Source: Corynespora cassiicola (lineage: Eukaryota; Ascomycota; Dothideomycetes; Pleosporales; Corynesporascaceae). Taken from it: a stretch of 64,000 nt of DNA. Under the pieces are notes generated by a model that worked only from the letters and a program-made list of their open reading frames with translations, was not told the origin of the DNA and made no database searches. The stretch is taken from the NCBI GenBank assembly GCA_022059125.1, contig JAEUWY010000001.1, positions 4,278,001-4,342,000 of the forward strand, written 5' to 3'. Below, piece by piece: positions 50,474 through 61,194 of this stretch (within the stretch, counting starts at the first letter, position 1; each line of letters begins with the position of its first letter). The position numbers and the translations under genes are program-made.

Positions 50474-51199
50474 CTATTTTTTCGTAGCAATGACTGGGGC
50501 AGGTTAGTCGCGGGCCGAAGGCTCGAATGGATTCGGCGGCGACACATACCAGAGGGGACGATGATGACGACCAGGAGGATGATGATGCCGACGATGAGGC
50601 ACATGCGCATCTTCATGTCCTTCCACCACATCTGCTTGCGCACGCGGTTGGCACCCCGGCGGAAGCCCTGGGCCGAGTTGGCGAGGTTGTCGGTCTTGTC
50701 CTGGAGGGAGTCTAGACGGGCTCCGCGCTCAGAGACCTTGTTGATGTTGTCCCGCATGATGCCGACGGTGCTGTCAATTTCCTGCGCATCATTACGTTAG
50801 CAGGCTGTGCATGTGAAGGGGACAATGCGCGGAACAGAGCGGAGCGCGCGGCGGCAGCGACGGCGACGATGGCAATGGGTGCGGGCGGTGGATGGTGGGC
50901 GTGGGCGTGGGCAGACTGCTGCGGCGACGACGGGCGTGCGTGCGTCGTCATGGGCTGTTGAGGCGATGCCAGGTCGCGGCAAGCCCAGCTCGTCTCCCTT
51001 TCCCAACCAAGGACCCGCAGCCATCGCAGGCGTCGCGCGCAGGCGTCGGCAGGCAGCAAGTCGAGCGACGGGATATTTTCAGACATACCGCTTGCAGGGC
51101 GGCGGTGCGGTGGTTGCCATTCTGGCCCTGGCCGGCACCGTTGCCGCCGGCGGGAATGTACGGGTCGTAGGGGGGATCTTGGGCGCCGTTGCTGGCCAT
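50474..51199 (-). CDS. SNC1: Synaptobrevin/VAMP-type v-SNARE (SNC family)
   Basis: Three exons: 51199-51089, 50781-50550, 50493-50474 (introns 307 and 56 bp), 120 residues. The last exon is only 20 bases and codes VIATKK and the stop. A short Gly/Asn-rich N terminus precedes the R-SNARE motif (about 33-92): [20 protein letters not shown], then [18 protein letters not shown] with the zero-layer arginine at R56, and [20 protein letters not shown]. One C-terminal membrane anchor ([21 protein letters not shown]) makes it tail-anchored. SNC proteins sit on post-Golgi secretory and endocytic vesicles and pair with plasma-membrane SSO/SEC9 Q-SNAREs for exocytosis at hyphal tips. The first intron (307 bp) is unusually long for this window. 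Confidence 0.94.
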
Positions 51200-52834
51200 G
51201 TCGGCTGGAGTGGAAGAGGCTGGCGGGTGCGGGCGAGAATGCGACAGTGGTCGGGGGCTCGACGAGGGCAGCGACGGAGATGGACAAGGTCGGGTGGTGG
51301 TGGTTGTGGTAGCAGTGGTGGTGGTGGTGCGTGGAAGACGGAGGTGTTTGGTGGAAGAAGGCGGGCGGACGGCGGCGAAAGAAGTGGTTGGCGAGCTTCC
51401 GACGGGCTTGGTCAGAGGACGGTTTGAGGTGAGGCTGAGGGCTGAGAGGCGCTGGAGGGCGTTGCTGGCGCGGTGCGGGTGCTACCTGGGGACTGCGGGC
51501 GAGGACAGAGCAAGGTGCAGAGGGATGGAGCTGATCAAACGGCGAGAATGGGAGCGCGAACCGTCGGGGCAGGCCGTGGCAAGTTTTATGCTTCTGGTTG
51601 CCCGGCGACAGGCACCGCCCAAAGCAGCCCAGCCCAGCACTGCACCGCACTGCACCGCACGGCAGCGCAGCGCAGCAGCGCAACGCAACCCTCTGCGCCA
51701 CAGGCTGGGCCCTCACGTGACGGCCCAGGTGCGCTGCCCAGGTGGAGTGCCCCGGAGCTCGCCCGGGCGGATTACGAGCTGCGTGGCCACCGCACGCCAG
51801 CCGGCCCGCGCAGCCTGCCCGTCGCACCCGGGGCACAGCGCGAAGCAGCGGCAGAGGCAGCAGAAGCAGCACAAGCAGCGGCAGCTTCTGCGAGGGCGCC
51901 AGAAGGTGGCAAGCTGCTGTCGCCGTCGCAGTCGTGCAGTCGCTGCGAGGCTTACGCAGCGCCAACCCTGCCAAACGCTGCTAAATTCAGATCCTTTCTC
52001 GAAGCCGGGCGTGAGGCACCGCCGCCTGCGACGTGCGACGCGCAACGCGGCACCTCGCGCGCTGGAACGAGGCCGCAATAAAGAAATTGGGCCAGGGGCG
52101 TCGCCGTTGGTGAGATTTGGTGAGCCCGTTTGCAGTGGGTTTACGGCGCTGCCAAAGGATCCCCGAGCGTATAGGCTCGTGTTCGCAGCCATGGAGCGGG
52201 CGCCCACGGCCATTCAGGGCCATTCAGGGCCATTCAGGGCCATTCAGGACCATTCAGGACCAGTCCCGGGCCGTGCTGCCCAGGGCAGGCGCACAAGACA
52301 CCAAGCACTGGACCGGTCGGCTGGCCGGGGCTTGTTGACGACTCCCCAGCCTGCTTCGGGCACTCCTGAAGACGTAGATCACCGCCCGTCACCTGGGCGT
52401 CTCTTCCTCCTTCCCACCCCTCCAGCCCACCAGTTCTCTCTACATCTCCCGACAAGCCCGCCCAAGCCCACGCTCTCTTTCACTCCCCTTTGTCCCGCCC
52501 TCCTAATTCCCCCCTCTCCGCCCACCGCGCAGCCGCCCGCCCGCTTCCGCCCCGACTGCGCTCCCCTAAAGCGCTCTTCCGCTCGTTTCAGGCCGCCCGT
52601 CGACTGCCTCCGCTGCCCTCGACGAACCCCGTGTCCTGCACTGCACCGAGCTGCCCTCTTCGCTAGCCAAGCGCTTCCCTCCTGGTTCCAGCCGTCACCT
52701 AGAAGCCGCCTGTGTTCGACTCCAAGCCGCGGTCCGTGTCGCGCATTCAACGTCACCAGTCTTGGTTCGTGAATGTCCAAGACTTCCAAGTGAGATCCGC
52801 CACTGCTTGACCTTGGCCAAGGAATTTTGGCACC
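51200..52834. other. Divergent low-complexity region, v-SNARE to GH76
   Basis: A 1.6 kb GC-rich gap between divergent start codons. It contains GCACTGCACC-type and GCAGCGCAGC-type repeats near 51640-51690, a perfect decamer repeat at 52208-52260 and a pyrimidine-rich leader from about 52.4 kb. Chance open frames of 420 and 527 codons cross it on opposite strands; neither shows domains or plausible composition. Confidence 0.6.
52208..52260. repeat. GGCCATTCAG decamer tandem repeat
   Basis: Four perfect copies of GGCCATTCAG, one GACCATTCAG copy and a degenerate sixth, head to tail. The period is ten bases, close to one helical turn. It lies 575 bp upstream of the GH76 start codon. Confidence 0.95.
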
Positions 52835-54310
52835 ATGAAGTTTTCCCCATCCACCATCGGCGCCTTGGGTGCCTCGAGCTTGCTGCTGTCGGGCGTCGGC
52901 GCCATTGACCTCGACATTGCTTCTCCAGGTAAGCTGCCACTGTCGCTGCCCTCGCTCGCTTCGTGGGACGCGCCGCTGACCCACCCCTTCCGCAGACTCC
53001 ATCAAGAAGGCCGCTGGTATTGCTGCGGCAGGTCTGCGCAAACTGTACACGGGAGACCGCCCTGGAGATGTCCCCGGTAACCTCCCAGATCCCTACTACT
53101 GGTGGGAGTGCGGTGCCATGTTCAACGCATTCATCGACTACTGGTACTACACGGGCGATGACCAGTACAACAACATCACCCAGCAGGCCATGATCCACCA
53201 GATTGGAAGCTACAATGCCTTTATGCCCCAGAACCAGACCAGCACCCTCGGTAACGATGACCAGGCTTTCTGGGGCATGGCTGCCATGTCGGCTGCTGAG
53301 AACGCTTTCCCCGACGTCGATGACCAACCCTCCTGGCTCTCTCTCGCGCAGGGTGTGTTTAACACGCAGGCCAGTCGCTGGGACCAGACGAGCTGCGGTG
53401 GTGGTCTAAAGTGGCAGATCTTCACCTTCAACAATGGATACAACTACAAGAATACCATTTCAAACGGCTGCTTCTTCAACATTGCTTCACGTCTCTACAA
53501 GTACACGGGCAACGAGACCTACATTACCTGGGCCGAGCGTGCTTGGGAGTGGGAGCTGGCCGTGGGCCTCATGAGCCAGGACTACCACTACTTTGACGGT
53601 ACCGACGACAGGAAGAACTGCAGCGATGTCAACCGCATCCAGTGGACGTACAATGCTGGTGTCCACATGGCTGGCGCTGCTGCTCTGTGGAACGCGGTAG
53701 GTTTCCCGTCTCAAAAACCACGCTTCGTCTAGCTAACAAATCACAGACCGAAGACGAGGTGTGGAGGGAGAGGCTGCTCGGCATCATCAACGGCACCGAC
53801 ATTTTCTTCTCCAAGGACGCTCCCAACGTCATGTTCGAGGTAGCTTGCGAGCAGAACGGCAAGTGCGATGTCGACCAGCGTTCCTTCAAGGCATATCTCT
53901 CCCGCTGGATGGGATACACCGCCAAGGTCGCTCCCTTCACCAGGGAAGCCATCATGACCCGTCTTTCAGCCTCGGCCCAGGCCGCTGCCAAGCAGTGCAA
54001 CGCTGGAGAGGACCAGCAGACGTGCGGTCTCCGCTGGACCAACAATGGCGTCAACGATGGCTCCTTTGGTGTTGGTGAGCAAATGGCTGCCATGGAGGTC
54101 ATGCAGAGCCTTCTCTTGGATCAGGTTGCTGGTCCCGTGACCGAGACCAAGGGCGGTATCTCCAAGAGTGACCCGTCGGCTGGGTCTGGCGCCCAGGATA
54201 AGCCCATTACATTCAACGAAATCACCACAGGCGACAAGGCTGGGGCTGGTTTCCTCACTGCGCTCGCTCTCATCGGCATCCTCGGCGGTGCCTGGTGGAT
54301 GGTGTCTTAA
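52835..54310 (+). CDS. GPI-anchored GH76 endo-mannanase-like protein (DFG5/DCW1 family)
   Basis: Three exons: 52835-52928, 52996-53696, 53747-54310 (introns 67 and 50 bp), 452 residues. A signal peptide (MKFSPSTIGALGASSLLLSG) leads to a GH76 (alpha/alpha)6 domain. Family marks: YYWWECGAMFNAFIDYWYYTGD, the catalytic aspartate pair in GNDDQAFWGM (D119, D120), CGGGLKWQIF, NGCFFNIASRLYKYTGN, and WTYNAGVHMAGAAALW. Several N-glycosylation sequons are present (NIT, NQT, NET, NAT, NGT). The end is a GPI-attachment signal: a small-residue/hydrophilic stretch followed by the hydrophobic GFLTALALIGILGGAWWMV. DFG5/DCW1 proteins act outside the plasma membrane and are thought to transfer GPI-anchored mannoproteins into the wall glucan. 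All key features are intact. Confidence 0.95.
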
Positions 54311-55519
54311 TAGAGCTGCAGGTTGTACATAATTGGGGTTTTTTTCATTTTATGTTGTTTTTTTGGTAGGAGACGGTCGGGCCCTTCCGTTTCTCTTTTC
54401 CGCTCACAATAGGGCCCATTTGGAGTTTCGTATCACATGGACCTACTTTTGTATCCAGTCTCTTTTTGGGGTCGTACAGGTGTTAATGCAGGCCGGCTGA
54501 CGTATTTTTATATTGCCCATGTCTTGTCTCATACATTGCTTGGTTACGGCTAGTACTGCAGATAGTGAAGAAAAGAAAGTCAAACTACCCTGCCTGGACT
54601 CCGCCATGCTTTCTTCTTTCGCCTATGGAACCCTGCGCAGGACGGGAACCGTCTCCATCGACGTACTCGGGCAAGCTGAGCAGTATCAAAAATAGCCACG
54701 TTTTGATTGGCAACGAGTCGTTCGTCCGGTAACGTCATCCGGCCTCCAATCTGCTCCCCTGAAAATCATCCGCTCGAGAGTTCAAGAGCCGCCGGCCGGC
54801 GTCACAACCCGGTCGTCGTGTCTCCTCCACGTCCCGCCTTGGTCAACCTCACATCTTGCGTGCCACTGCCTCGGAGCCGGTGCTTTACACATTCGTTCAC
54901 AAATTGACTCTTGCTCCCACCACGGGCGCCTTCTTTTCCAGTTAATGACCAACGAACCCGGGTTCCCCTCCCACGCGATGATGTATGCCATTCGCCTGGC
55001 GCGCTGCAGTCCTCTCAGGTGGGCCATGCAGGATCGCGATTTCTGGGGAACTCCGCGGTCTGTGAGGGGAAACTGATGCTGCTCACAACCAGATGGGTTG
55101 GGCTCGGAATCCGGAATGTCGTGATGGCTCGCGGTGGGGCAGCGCGTGGAGGGCAATGTGGAGTTGCAGCCATTAGCAGTCTCAGACTCGGCGCGCGCCA
55201 AGGCCGAACCCACGGAGGGCAACGGGGAAAAAATTTCGAATTGTCTGTGACTTGCTTGCAAGAACAACCATGCGCCCACAAACCACCTTCACTCGGGACT
55301 GTTTTCCCAGACACCAGACGACCCCAATTGACCGCCTCTCCCTTGGGACAGATGGACCTGCCGCGCTCTGCCTAACCGCCTCGTCTGGCCACTCTCCTTT
55401 CACTTCACCCCACCTTCGACGCCCGTCTTCAAGCTCTTCTTGCGACCTCTGAGTGGGGAAGAACCAGGTTCGTGCATGCATCCCTCTGTCACCACCGCTT
55501 CACTATGATGATCTCGTCA

Positions 55520-55529
55520 TATATAAAAG
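55520..55529 (+). promoter_or_regulatory. TATA box of ADE4
   Basis: TATATAAAAG, 170 bp upstream of the ADE4 start codon: a full-consensus TATA element in an otherwise GC-rich stretch. Confidence 0.6.
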
Positions 55530-55656
55530 ATGTTAGACTTGCGACTTCACCATGAGCGCAAAAAGACTTCCTGACCCCTCGAAGCCCACATGCCCAAACC
55601 GCCGCTGCTCTCTTACCACCAACAGAGGCTAACTCTAGTCTACTAGTCCCAACACT

Positions 55657-55662
55657 TGACTC
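55657..55662 (+). promoter_or_regulatory. TGACTC core upstream of ADE4
   Basis: Part of CTTGACTCTTC, 37 bp upstream of the start codon. The same 11 bases occur upstream of ARG5,6 in the coding orientation. A Gcn4/CpcA or Bas1-type element is possible (Bas1 also recognises TGACTC in yeast purine genes). Confidence 0.45.
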
Positions 55663-55698
55663 TTCTTCTTCTTCCTCTCCCTCTACGACTCACCCACC

Positions 55699-57629
55699 AT
55701 GTGCGGCATCATCGCCGTGATCCACGCGGATCCGTAGGCCTCTCCAGCTTCACCCCGCAGAGATAGGCACATGCTGAGCTCAGTAGGAAATCCCAGTCGG
55801 CTGCCGTGGAGATCCACGATGCGCTGTATCTGCTCCAGCACCGTGGGCAGGATGCCGCCGGTATCGTCAGCTGCGGAAGCGGCGGGCGATTCCACCAGTG
55901 CAAGGGCAACGGCATGGCCTCCAAGGTCTTCAACGACGGAGCGCGCGTGTCCGATCTGCCCGGCTTCATGGGCTTGGGCCACCTGCGATACCCCACTGCG
56001 GGCAGCAGCGCAAACTCTGAGGCCCAGCCCTTTTACGTCAACAGCCCCTACGGCATCTGCATGACGCACAACGGCAACCTCATCAATGCCCCCGACCTGC
56101 GCCAGTACCTCGATCACGAGGCTCACAGGCACATCAACACCGAGAGCGACAGCGAACTCATGTTGAACGTCTTTGCCAACGAGCTCAACGAGACTGGCAA
56201 GGCTCGTGTCAACGCCGCAGACTGCTTTGCAGCCCTGGAACGGATGTACAAGCGGTGCGTGGGTGGTTGGGCCTGCACAGCGATGCTTGCTGGTAAGTCC
56301 CTCTGACATGAGCTCACCACGCCCAAGAAACTGACAGTCCAAGGTTACGGTCTTATTGGGTTCCGTGACCCCTATGGCATTCGCCCCATGGTGCTCGGCT
56401 CAAGGCCCTCCGACAGCGGCGTTGGAACCGACTACATGATGGCCTCTGAGAGCGTGGCCCTCGTGCAGTGCGGCTACAAGACCTTCCAGGATATTCTTCC
56501 TGGTCAGGCGGTCATTATTGAAAAGGGTAAGGATCCTGTCTTCAAGCAGGTTGCCCCTCTTCAGGCCTACACTCCCGACATTTTCGAATATGTCTACTTT
56601 GCCCGTCCTGACACGGTTATCGACGGCATTGATGTCGACGAGAGCCGACGCAACATGGGCTTCAAGCTCGCCGAGACCATCAAGACCAAGCTCGGTCCCG
56701 AGGCCCTGGCCGAGGTCGACGTTGTCATGCCGATCCCGGAGACCAGCATCACCTCTGCCATTTGCGTTGCTGAAGGTCTCGGAAAGCCCTATGTCCAAGG
56801 CTTCGTCAAGAACCGATACATCTTCCGCACTTTCATCATGCCTTCGCAGAAGCTTAGGCAGAAGGGTGTCAGGGCGAAGTTGAACCCTATGCGCAAGAAG
56901 TTCGAAGGCAAGAACGTCCTGCTTGTCGACGACTCCATCGTCCGCGGCACGACTTCGCGCGAGATTGTGTTGATGGCTCGGGAGGCGGGCGCAAAGAAGG
57001 TCTACTTCACGTCCTGCGCGCCCCCCATCACCAACGCTCACATCTACGGCATTGATCTCGCATCGTCATCCGAGCTCATTGCCCACCACAGGGACTCTAC
57101 TGCCATTGCAAAGTACATTGGCGCAGACGATGTCATCTACCAGACTCTGCCCGACCTCATCGAGTCTTGTGCCTCGCTCTCCCCCCGCGACCCTACCACT
57201 CAGCAATTCGAGGTCGGCGTCTTCTGCGGCAAGTACGTCACGCCAGTTGACGACGGCTACTTTGAGCACCTAGAGAAGCTTCGTGGCGAGAGCCGCAAAC
57301 TAAAAGTGATGGAGAAGGCTCGGGAGGCCGTGGTGCACGGCGTGGCAGACCAGAAGCAAATCCGCATGGCAGCTAAGGGCGTCGTACGTCACTCGTCTTG
57401 ACTTTAACCCTCCCCAGAGTGCGTAGACTAATGTCAAACACAGGAAGTGGATCAGCATGGCAACGTCATCCCCGCCGAGAACGGAAGCCCCTCGTGGGGT
57501 CCGCTCGGCGGCAGCCAGGCACCGTCGGTCAATGGCAATGAGCCTGAGGCCGAGGCCGAGGGCAAGTCCCCTGAGCGTCCTACCATGAGCCAGGATATTA
57601 GCCTGCACAATATTCACGATCACAGTTGA
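55699..57629 (+). CDS. ADE4: Amidophosphoribosyltransferase (purine synthesis step 1)
   Basis: Four exons: 55699-55733, 55784-56292, 56344-57383, 57444-57629 (introns 50, 51 and 60 bp), 589 residues. The 35-base first exon codes [12 protein letters not shown]; Cys2 becomes the N-terminal nucleophile of the class II glutamine amidotransferase domain, followed by [23 protein letters not shown] and THNGNLINA. The phosphoribosyltransferase half carries the PRPP loop [14 protein letters not shown] (about 372-385). It converts PRPP and glutamine to phosphoribosylamine, the committed and feedback-inhibited step of purine synthesis, in the cytosol. The last exon adds a 62-residue acidic, Pro/Gly-rich tail beyond the usual catalytic core; leaving that last intron in would end the protein at GVVRHSS. 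A TATA box and a TGACTC element precede the gene. Confidence 0.96.
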
Positions 57630-58416
57630 TTCAAAAGAAAAACCCTCTGACATGGAGGAAATCTTCAGAGCGGGGGGAGGAACTCTCGATGCTCAAATCT
57701 TTTTTGATAGATCACGATGACCATGAATGAAATTTATGCTACAAGGGAAATTCTTCACTGGGGCCTTTTTATGATGGGTGGGCTGGCTGGTTGGCTGGGG
57801 ATGGGACGGGTTACATGTGGGTAGGGGGATGTAAATCGGCCTTTTTTTAAGCTCTTGGGTTTAGAGGGGGTGGGTAGGAGTTTTCTTTTCTCCAGAGGGA
57901 TATCGAGAGGTTCTGGGTTTGCTGGCTTATTTGCTTGCTTACTTGGCGTGGAGGTGGAATGATGAATTATGCTTTTGAAGATTTGTGTTGTTGGGGGTTT
58001 GTGATTTTGTGTGAGGTGTTGAGGATGTGAAGTTGTGATGTTGATGTGTGAGGTTTTGAGGGTATGATGGCTGCTGGGGGGGGGGGGGGGGGAGAAGGGG
58101 GGCTACGGTGTAGGAGAGGAGTGTTGGGGTGGAGGTGGTGTGCGGGGTGTGAGTAGGGGGTCTTGCACGGGGTTCAAGGTGGTGTGGTAGCAGAGTAGCA
58201 TGGTGGCATGGTGGATACCAGACAAACTTGAGTGATGCAGCAGTCTTTGGATGTCTGGGGTGGAGACCGATGGGAGTTGTATCTGGGGCCGTGTTCCAGA
58301 ATTCAAAGCCCCTGCGCAGGCTCCATTCTACGCCTGGTTAGTCTTCCAGAACGAAGCCGTTCACTGTACCCAACGAAACAAGATCCAACCTTTTTGTGCA
58401 GTCGAGCATACATATC
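57630..58416. other. ADE4 3' flank with long G homopolymer
   Basis: G/T-rich on the plus strand throughout, including 17 consecutive G at 58076-58092. No gene seen. Confidence 0.65.
58076..58092 (+). repeat. Poly-G tract (17 G)
   Basis: Seventeen uninterrupted G, followed by AGAAGGGGGG. Such tracts are length-unstable and error-prone in sequencing, so the exact length should be treated as approximate. Confidence 0.9.
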
Positions 58417-58934
58417 CTAGTACCTCGCTGAATTCCCCGCATGGACAAAGCCATCTCTTATAAGATAATCGATCCTGGTGCCCTGGTCGTCAGTCAAGGC
58501 GCAGTATGTGTTGAGATTGTCCTTGACTTGGGGGGAAGAGCGCAGCCATACGCGTTGGTTCTCGGGTTCGGGGCGGTTGGGGGTCGGTTTGCGCTCGATT
58601 TGGTGCCAGTGGCCTTCGTGCTTGGGGAGGATGAGGTTTGAGTTTGATATGTCTGCGGGTAGGTGGTGGGGCCAGGCGAATTGTTGCACTTTGGCTGGGT
58701 TTATGTAGCCTATGGGTTCCTTTTTGCCCTCTGCCTTGAAAGTGGTGTATTTTTCTATCCGAGTCTTGTAGGCTTCGGGGTCGGCATGTATGTATGGCCA
58801 TCTGCGCGTGGGCTCGTGTAAGTTGGTGCGAAGCAACGTATATTCTGAGTAACATTTAGGTTGGCTTACCCATCAATCTTGTCGAGTAGCTCCCAGATTT
58901 TGCGTGGGTTCAATGTCTTTGGGATGTTTATCAT
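58417..58934 (-). CDS. Small protein resembling the N-terminal part of Nudix hydrolases
   Basis: Two exons: 58934-58870 and 58801-58417 (68 bp intron, GTAAGC...CAG), 149 residues; both exons join in frame as LLDKIDG then WPYIHADPEAYKTRIEKY. The segment KKEPIGYINPAKVQQFAWP with a later ILPKHEGHW resembles the region that precedes the Nudix box in some fungal thiamine-pyrophosphokinase-like Nudix proteins (DUF4743 type), in which a 'GYI-P---' element is followed by tryptophan. No Nudix box (G-x5-E-x7-R-E-x-x-E-E) follows; the frame ends with CALTDDQGTRIDYLIRDG. So this is either a short unrelated protein or a truncated gene. Similarity is weak and by eye. Confidence 0.5.
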
Positions 58935-59460
58935 GTATGGATGAAGAATTAAGAACACAGGGTACAGAAGGTAGTGAATTTGTAGGCGAAGAAAGCTAGT
59001 AATCACTGTTGTTGCAAATGACTGGCCACACGTAGACTCACACTTCACACAGGAAGGGTAGCAAACCGCGCTCGTTACACGAAGTTATAATAGACCATTG
59101 TTTCAGTGTGAGCAAGACCCTGTCTAGTTAATACACTAGAATTAGAAATCTCTATGGAACTGATGATGATTGCTCAAAATGATACGCAAGTAATGACAGC
59201 ATCATCATTCAAAGTACAGTTTCAAGGCTGAATTATGTGAGGAAGATCCCTTCAGATAGAAAAGATTAGTATATTTTGAACACCCATTGGTTCCCTATCT
59301 TACTCTGCCGATGAACAGCTTTGACTAATAGTGATCAGTCTGTGGTCAAGAAACATCCGGAATCATTTCTGAATTCATCTTCAATATCGTACAATGTCTT
59401 TTAATGTTCACTATGTTCATTTGTTGCGATTACCCTTACTTCAATTCCATCCGATCAAGT
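58935..59460. other. AT-rich intergenic
   Basis: Between two minus-strand genes; AT-rich, no coding signal seen. Probably the promoter of the small gene and the 3' region of the P450 gene. Confidence 0.6.
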
Positions 59461-61194
59461 TCATCTCGCTCTCCGACGGAGCCTAGCGGGGATATTCTTT
59501 TCGGGGTCAAGAACACCTATCCCATACTTGCTAAGTTTAAGCTTCATACTCTTTGAGTTCGCTAGGATGTCACAATCGAAGCTCTCCACCATCATGGCGA
59601 CGGTAAGTATCGCGTGAATCTTTGCGAAGTTCCTACCGGGGCAAATGTTCGCTCCGCTCCCAAATGGGATCCACGAACCCTCTCTTCCCTTGAGCGAAAA
59701 CCGAAGAGATTTGCCCTCTCCCACACGTTCCAGGAAACGACCTGGCCAAAAAGTGTCGACAGGATGAGCGCCATCGCCATCGCACCAAACTTTTGGATCC
59801 ATGTGTCCAGGGGTCGACCACGCAATGGCATAATTATTGCCCGGAATCAGCCAGTCCTTTAATTCAATGTCCTCCTTTGTCTTCCGAATAAACATGTTGT
59901 GACACCGAAGCCTCAGGCTTTCCGAGAAAACAGCCTGCAAAAGAGGCTGCTGGAGAAGCTTACTGACATCGAACTGAAGGGTGTCGCCGTCCCCAACCTT
60001 GCACACTCCCACTTCTTTGCGAATATCATCGAGCAAAGCCTTGTCTTTGAATACATCAACAACACACCAATACGTGCTCATAGTAACATTAGAGCTCGCA
60101 CTGTCAGATGAGTCAGTCTCTTAGCATCAGCAAAGTCACATAGGATACCCACCCCAGTAAAAATCCAAGTTCCATCGCCGCCACATCAGCAGGATCAAAC
60201 CCCAGGCCAAACACAAACTCCGAATACCTCTCGCGGAAAAACTTGGAGCCCCAAAATTGGTCGTCGCCGTTCTCGTCCAACGAAGTGGTATCGTTGAAGT
60301 GTTCACTCGCCCACATCTGCCAATTCTTCACTCCTGCAATCGCCTCCTCCTGCGCTTTATATGCCTTCTTTGCAAAAATGGGCGGCGTGCGCTTCATGAA
60401 TGTCTGGAGGTTGTCGCAAAAGGTCCAAAACGTTTTCGGGAATCCGGGGTTGCGTTGGACGAGGCCCGTGCCGCACATGGCGTCCAGCTGAGCAGGCACC
60501 ACCTCGTCGACGAACAGGCCCAAGAAGTCGTCCAGGAGCACGCCCTCAGACCCGGCTACATCGTATTTTTGGAGTCGGCGCCGAAGATGGGTTTCGAAGC
60601 GCCGAGAGAGATGGAGCGCGCTTCGCCCGGTCAGGTAGGTGTGGATGGCGGCGGACGACCAGGAGTAGAGCGGGGTGGCAGCTAGGTAATTCTTTCGCTC
60701 GTGGAAATTGGGCGTCACCTCATCTGGGCTGTCGAACCTGGAAACTCCGTGGGCGGACATTTTGCAGGCATAGCGGAGGAAGGAGGAGTTGAAAATGCTG
60801 TTTGAAGTGGTGTTGTTGCCGAGGAGGCTGTGGACGTGTTCAGCGCCTTGGACAATGTATAGATCCTTCGTCAGGACTTTTGCGCGCACTGGGATTTCGG
60901 CACGGGCAAAATATCTGCCAAATCAATAGAGGTTAGTGAGATGAAAAGCGTTTTAGAGACATACTAAGGAACGTGCCTGGATGTGGAAAAGAACTTGAGA
61001 GGATTCATCAGGTATGTCCAAGGGATATCACCAAGTAACGGCATGAAATATGGAGCTAATGGCGGATCTTTTCTTTTGCCTTTCTTCTGTGCTTGGACGG
61101 AAAAAGAAGCCAGTGTGATTCCATAATGAATGATGAGAATAATCAGTACGAGGAGAAACCAATATACCCAGTACGTGTAATATGAAGAGACCAT
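59461..61194 (-). CDS. Cytochrome P450 (first of pair)
   Basis: Three exons: 61194-60977, 60914-60153, 60100-59461, 539 residues if the first intron is spliced as a GC-AG intron. The N terminus is a membrane anchor (YWVYWFLLVLIILIIHYGI) followed by a Pro-rich hinge PPLAPYFMPLLGDIPW. The third exon holds the K-helix ESLR (E387-R390), the WPGRF element and the heme loop FGSGANICPGRNFAK with the proximal Cys480. The I-helix region ASSNVTMSTYW lacks the usual A/G-G-x-D/E-T-T and resembles the CYP7/8-like group of fungal P450s. The conventional donor GTATGT for intron 1 would create a TAA stop, so the model relies on a GC donor 12-14 bases upstream; if that is not used the gene is broken. Substrate unknown. 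Head-to-head with a second P450. Confidence 0.8.

Larger units (their letters stand above)
54311..55698. other. Intergenic upstream of ADE4
   Basis: Holds the GH76 3' region and the ADE4 promoter: TATA box at 55520-55529, TGACTC cores at 54905-54910 and 55657-55662, and a CTT-rich leader just before the ATG. No gene supported. Confidence 0.6.

Noticed and set aside
51189..52772. 527-codon open frame on the plus strand and a 420-codon frame on the minus strand (50712-51974)
   Set aside because: Both cross the v-SNARE exons or its upstream repeats, have extreme Arg/Ala/Pro/Gly composition and no domain. Long chance frames are expected in this GC-rich DNA.
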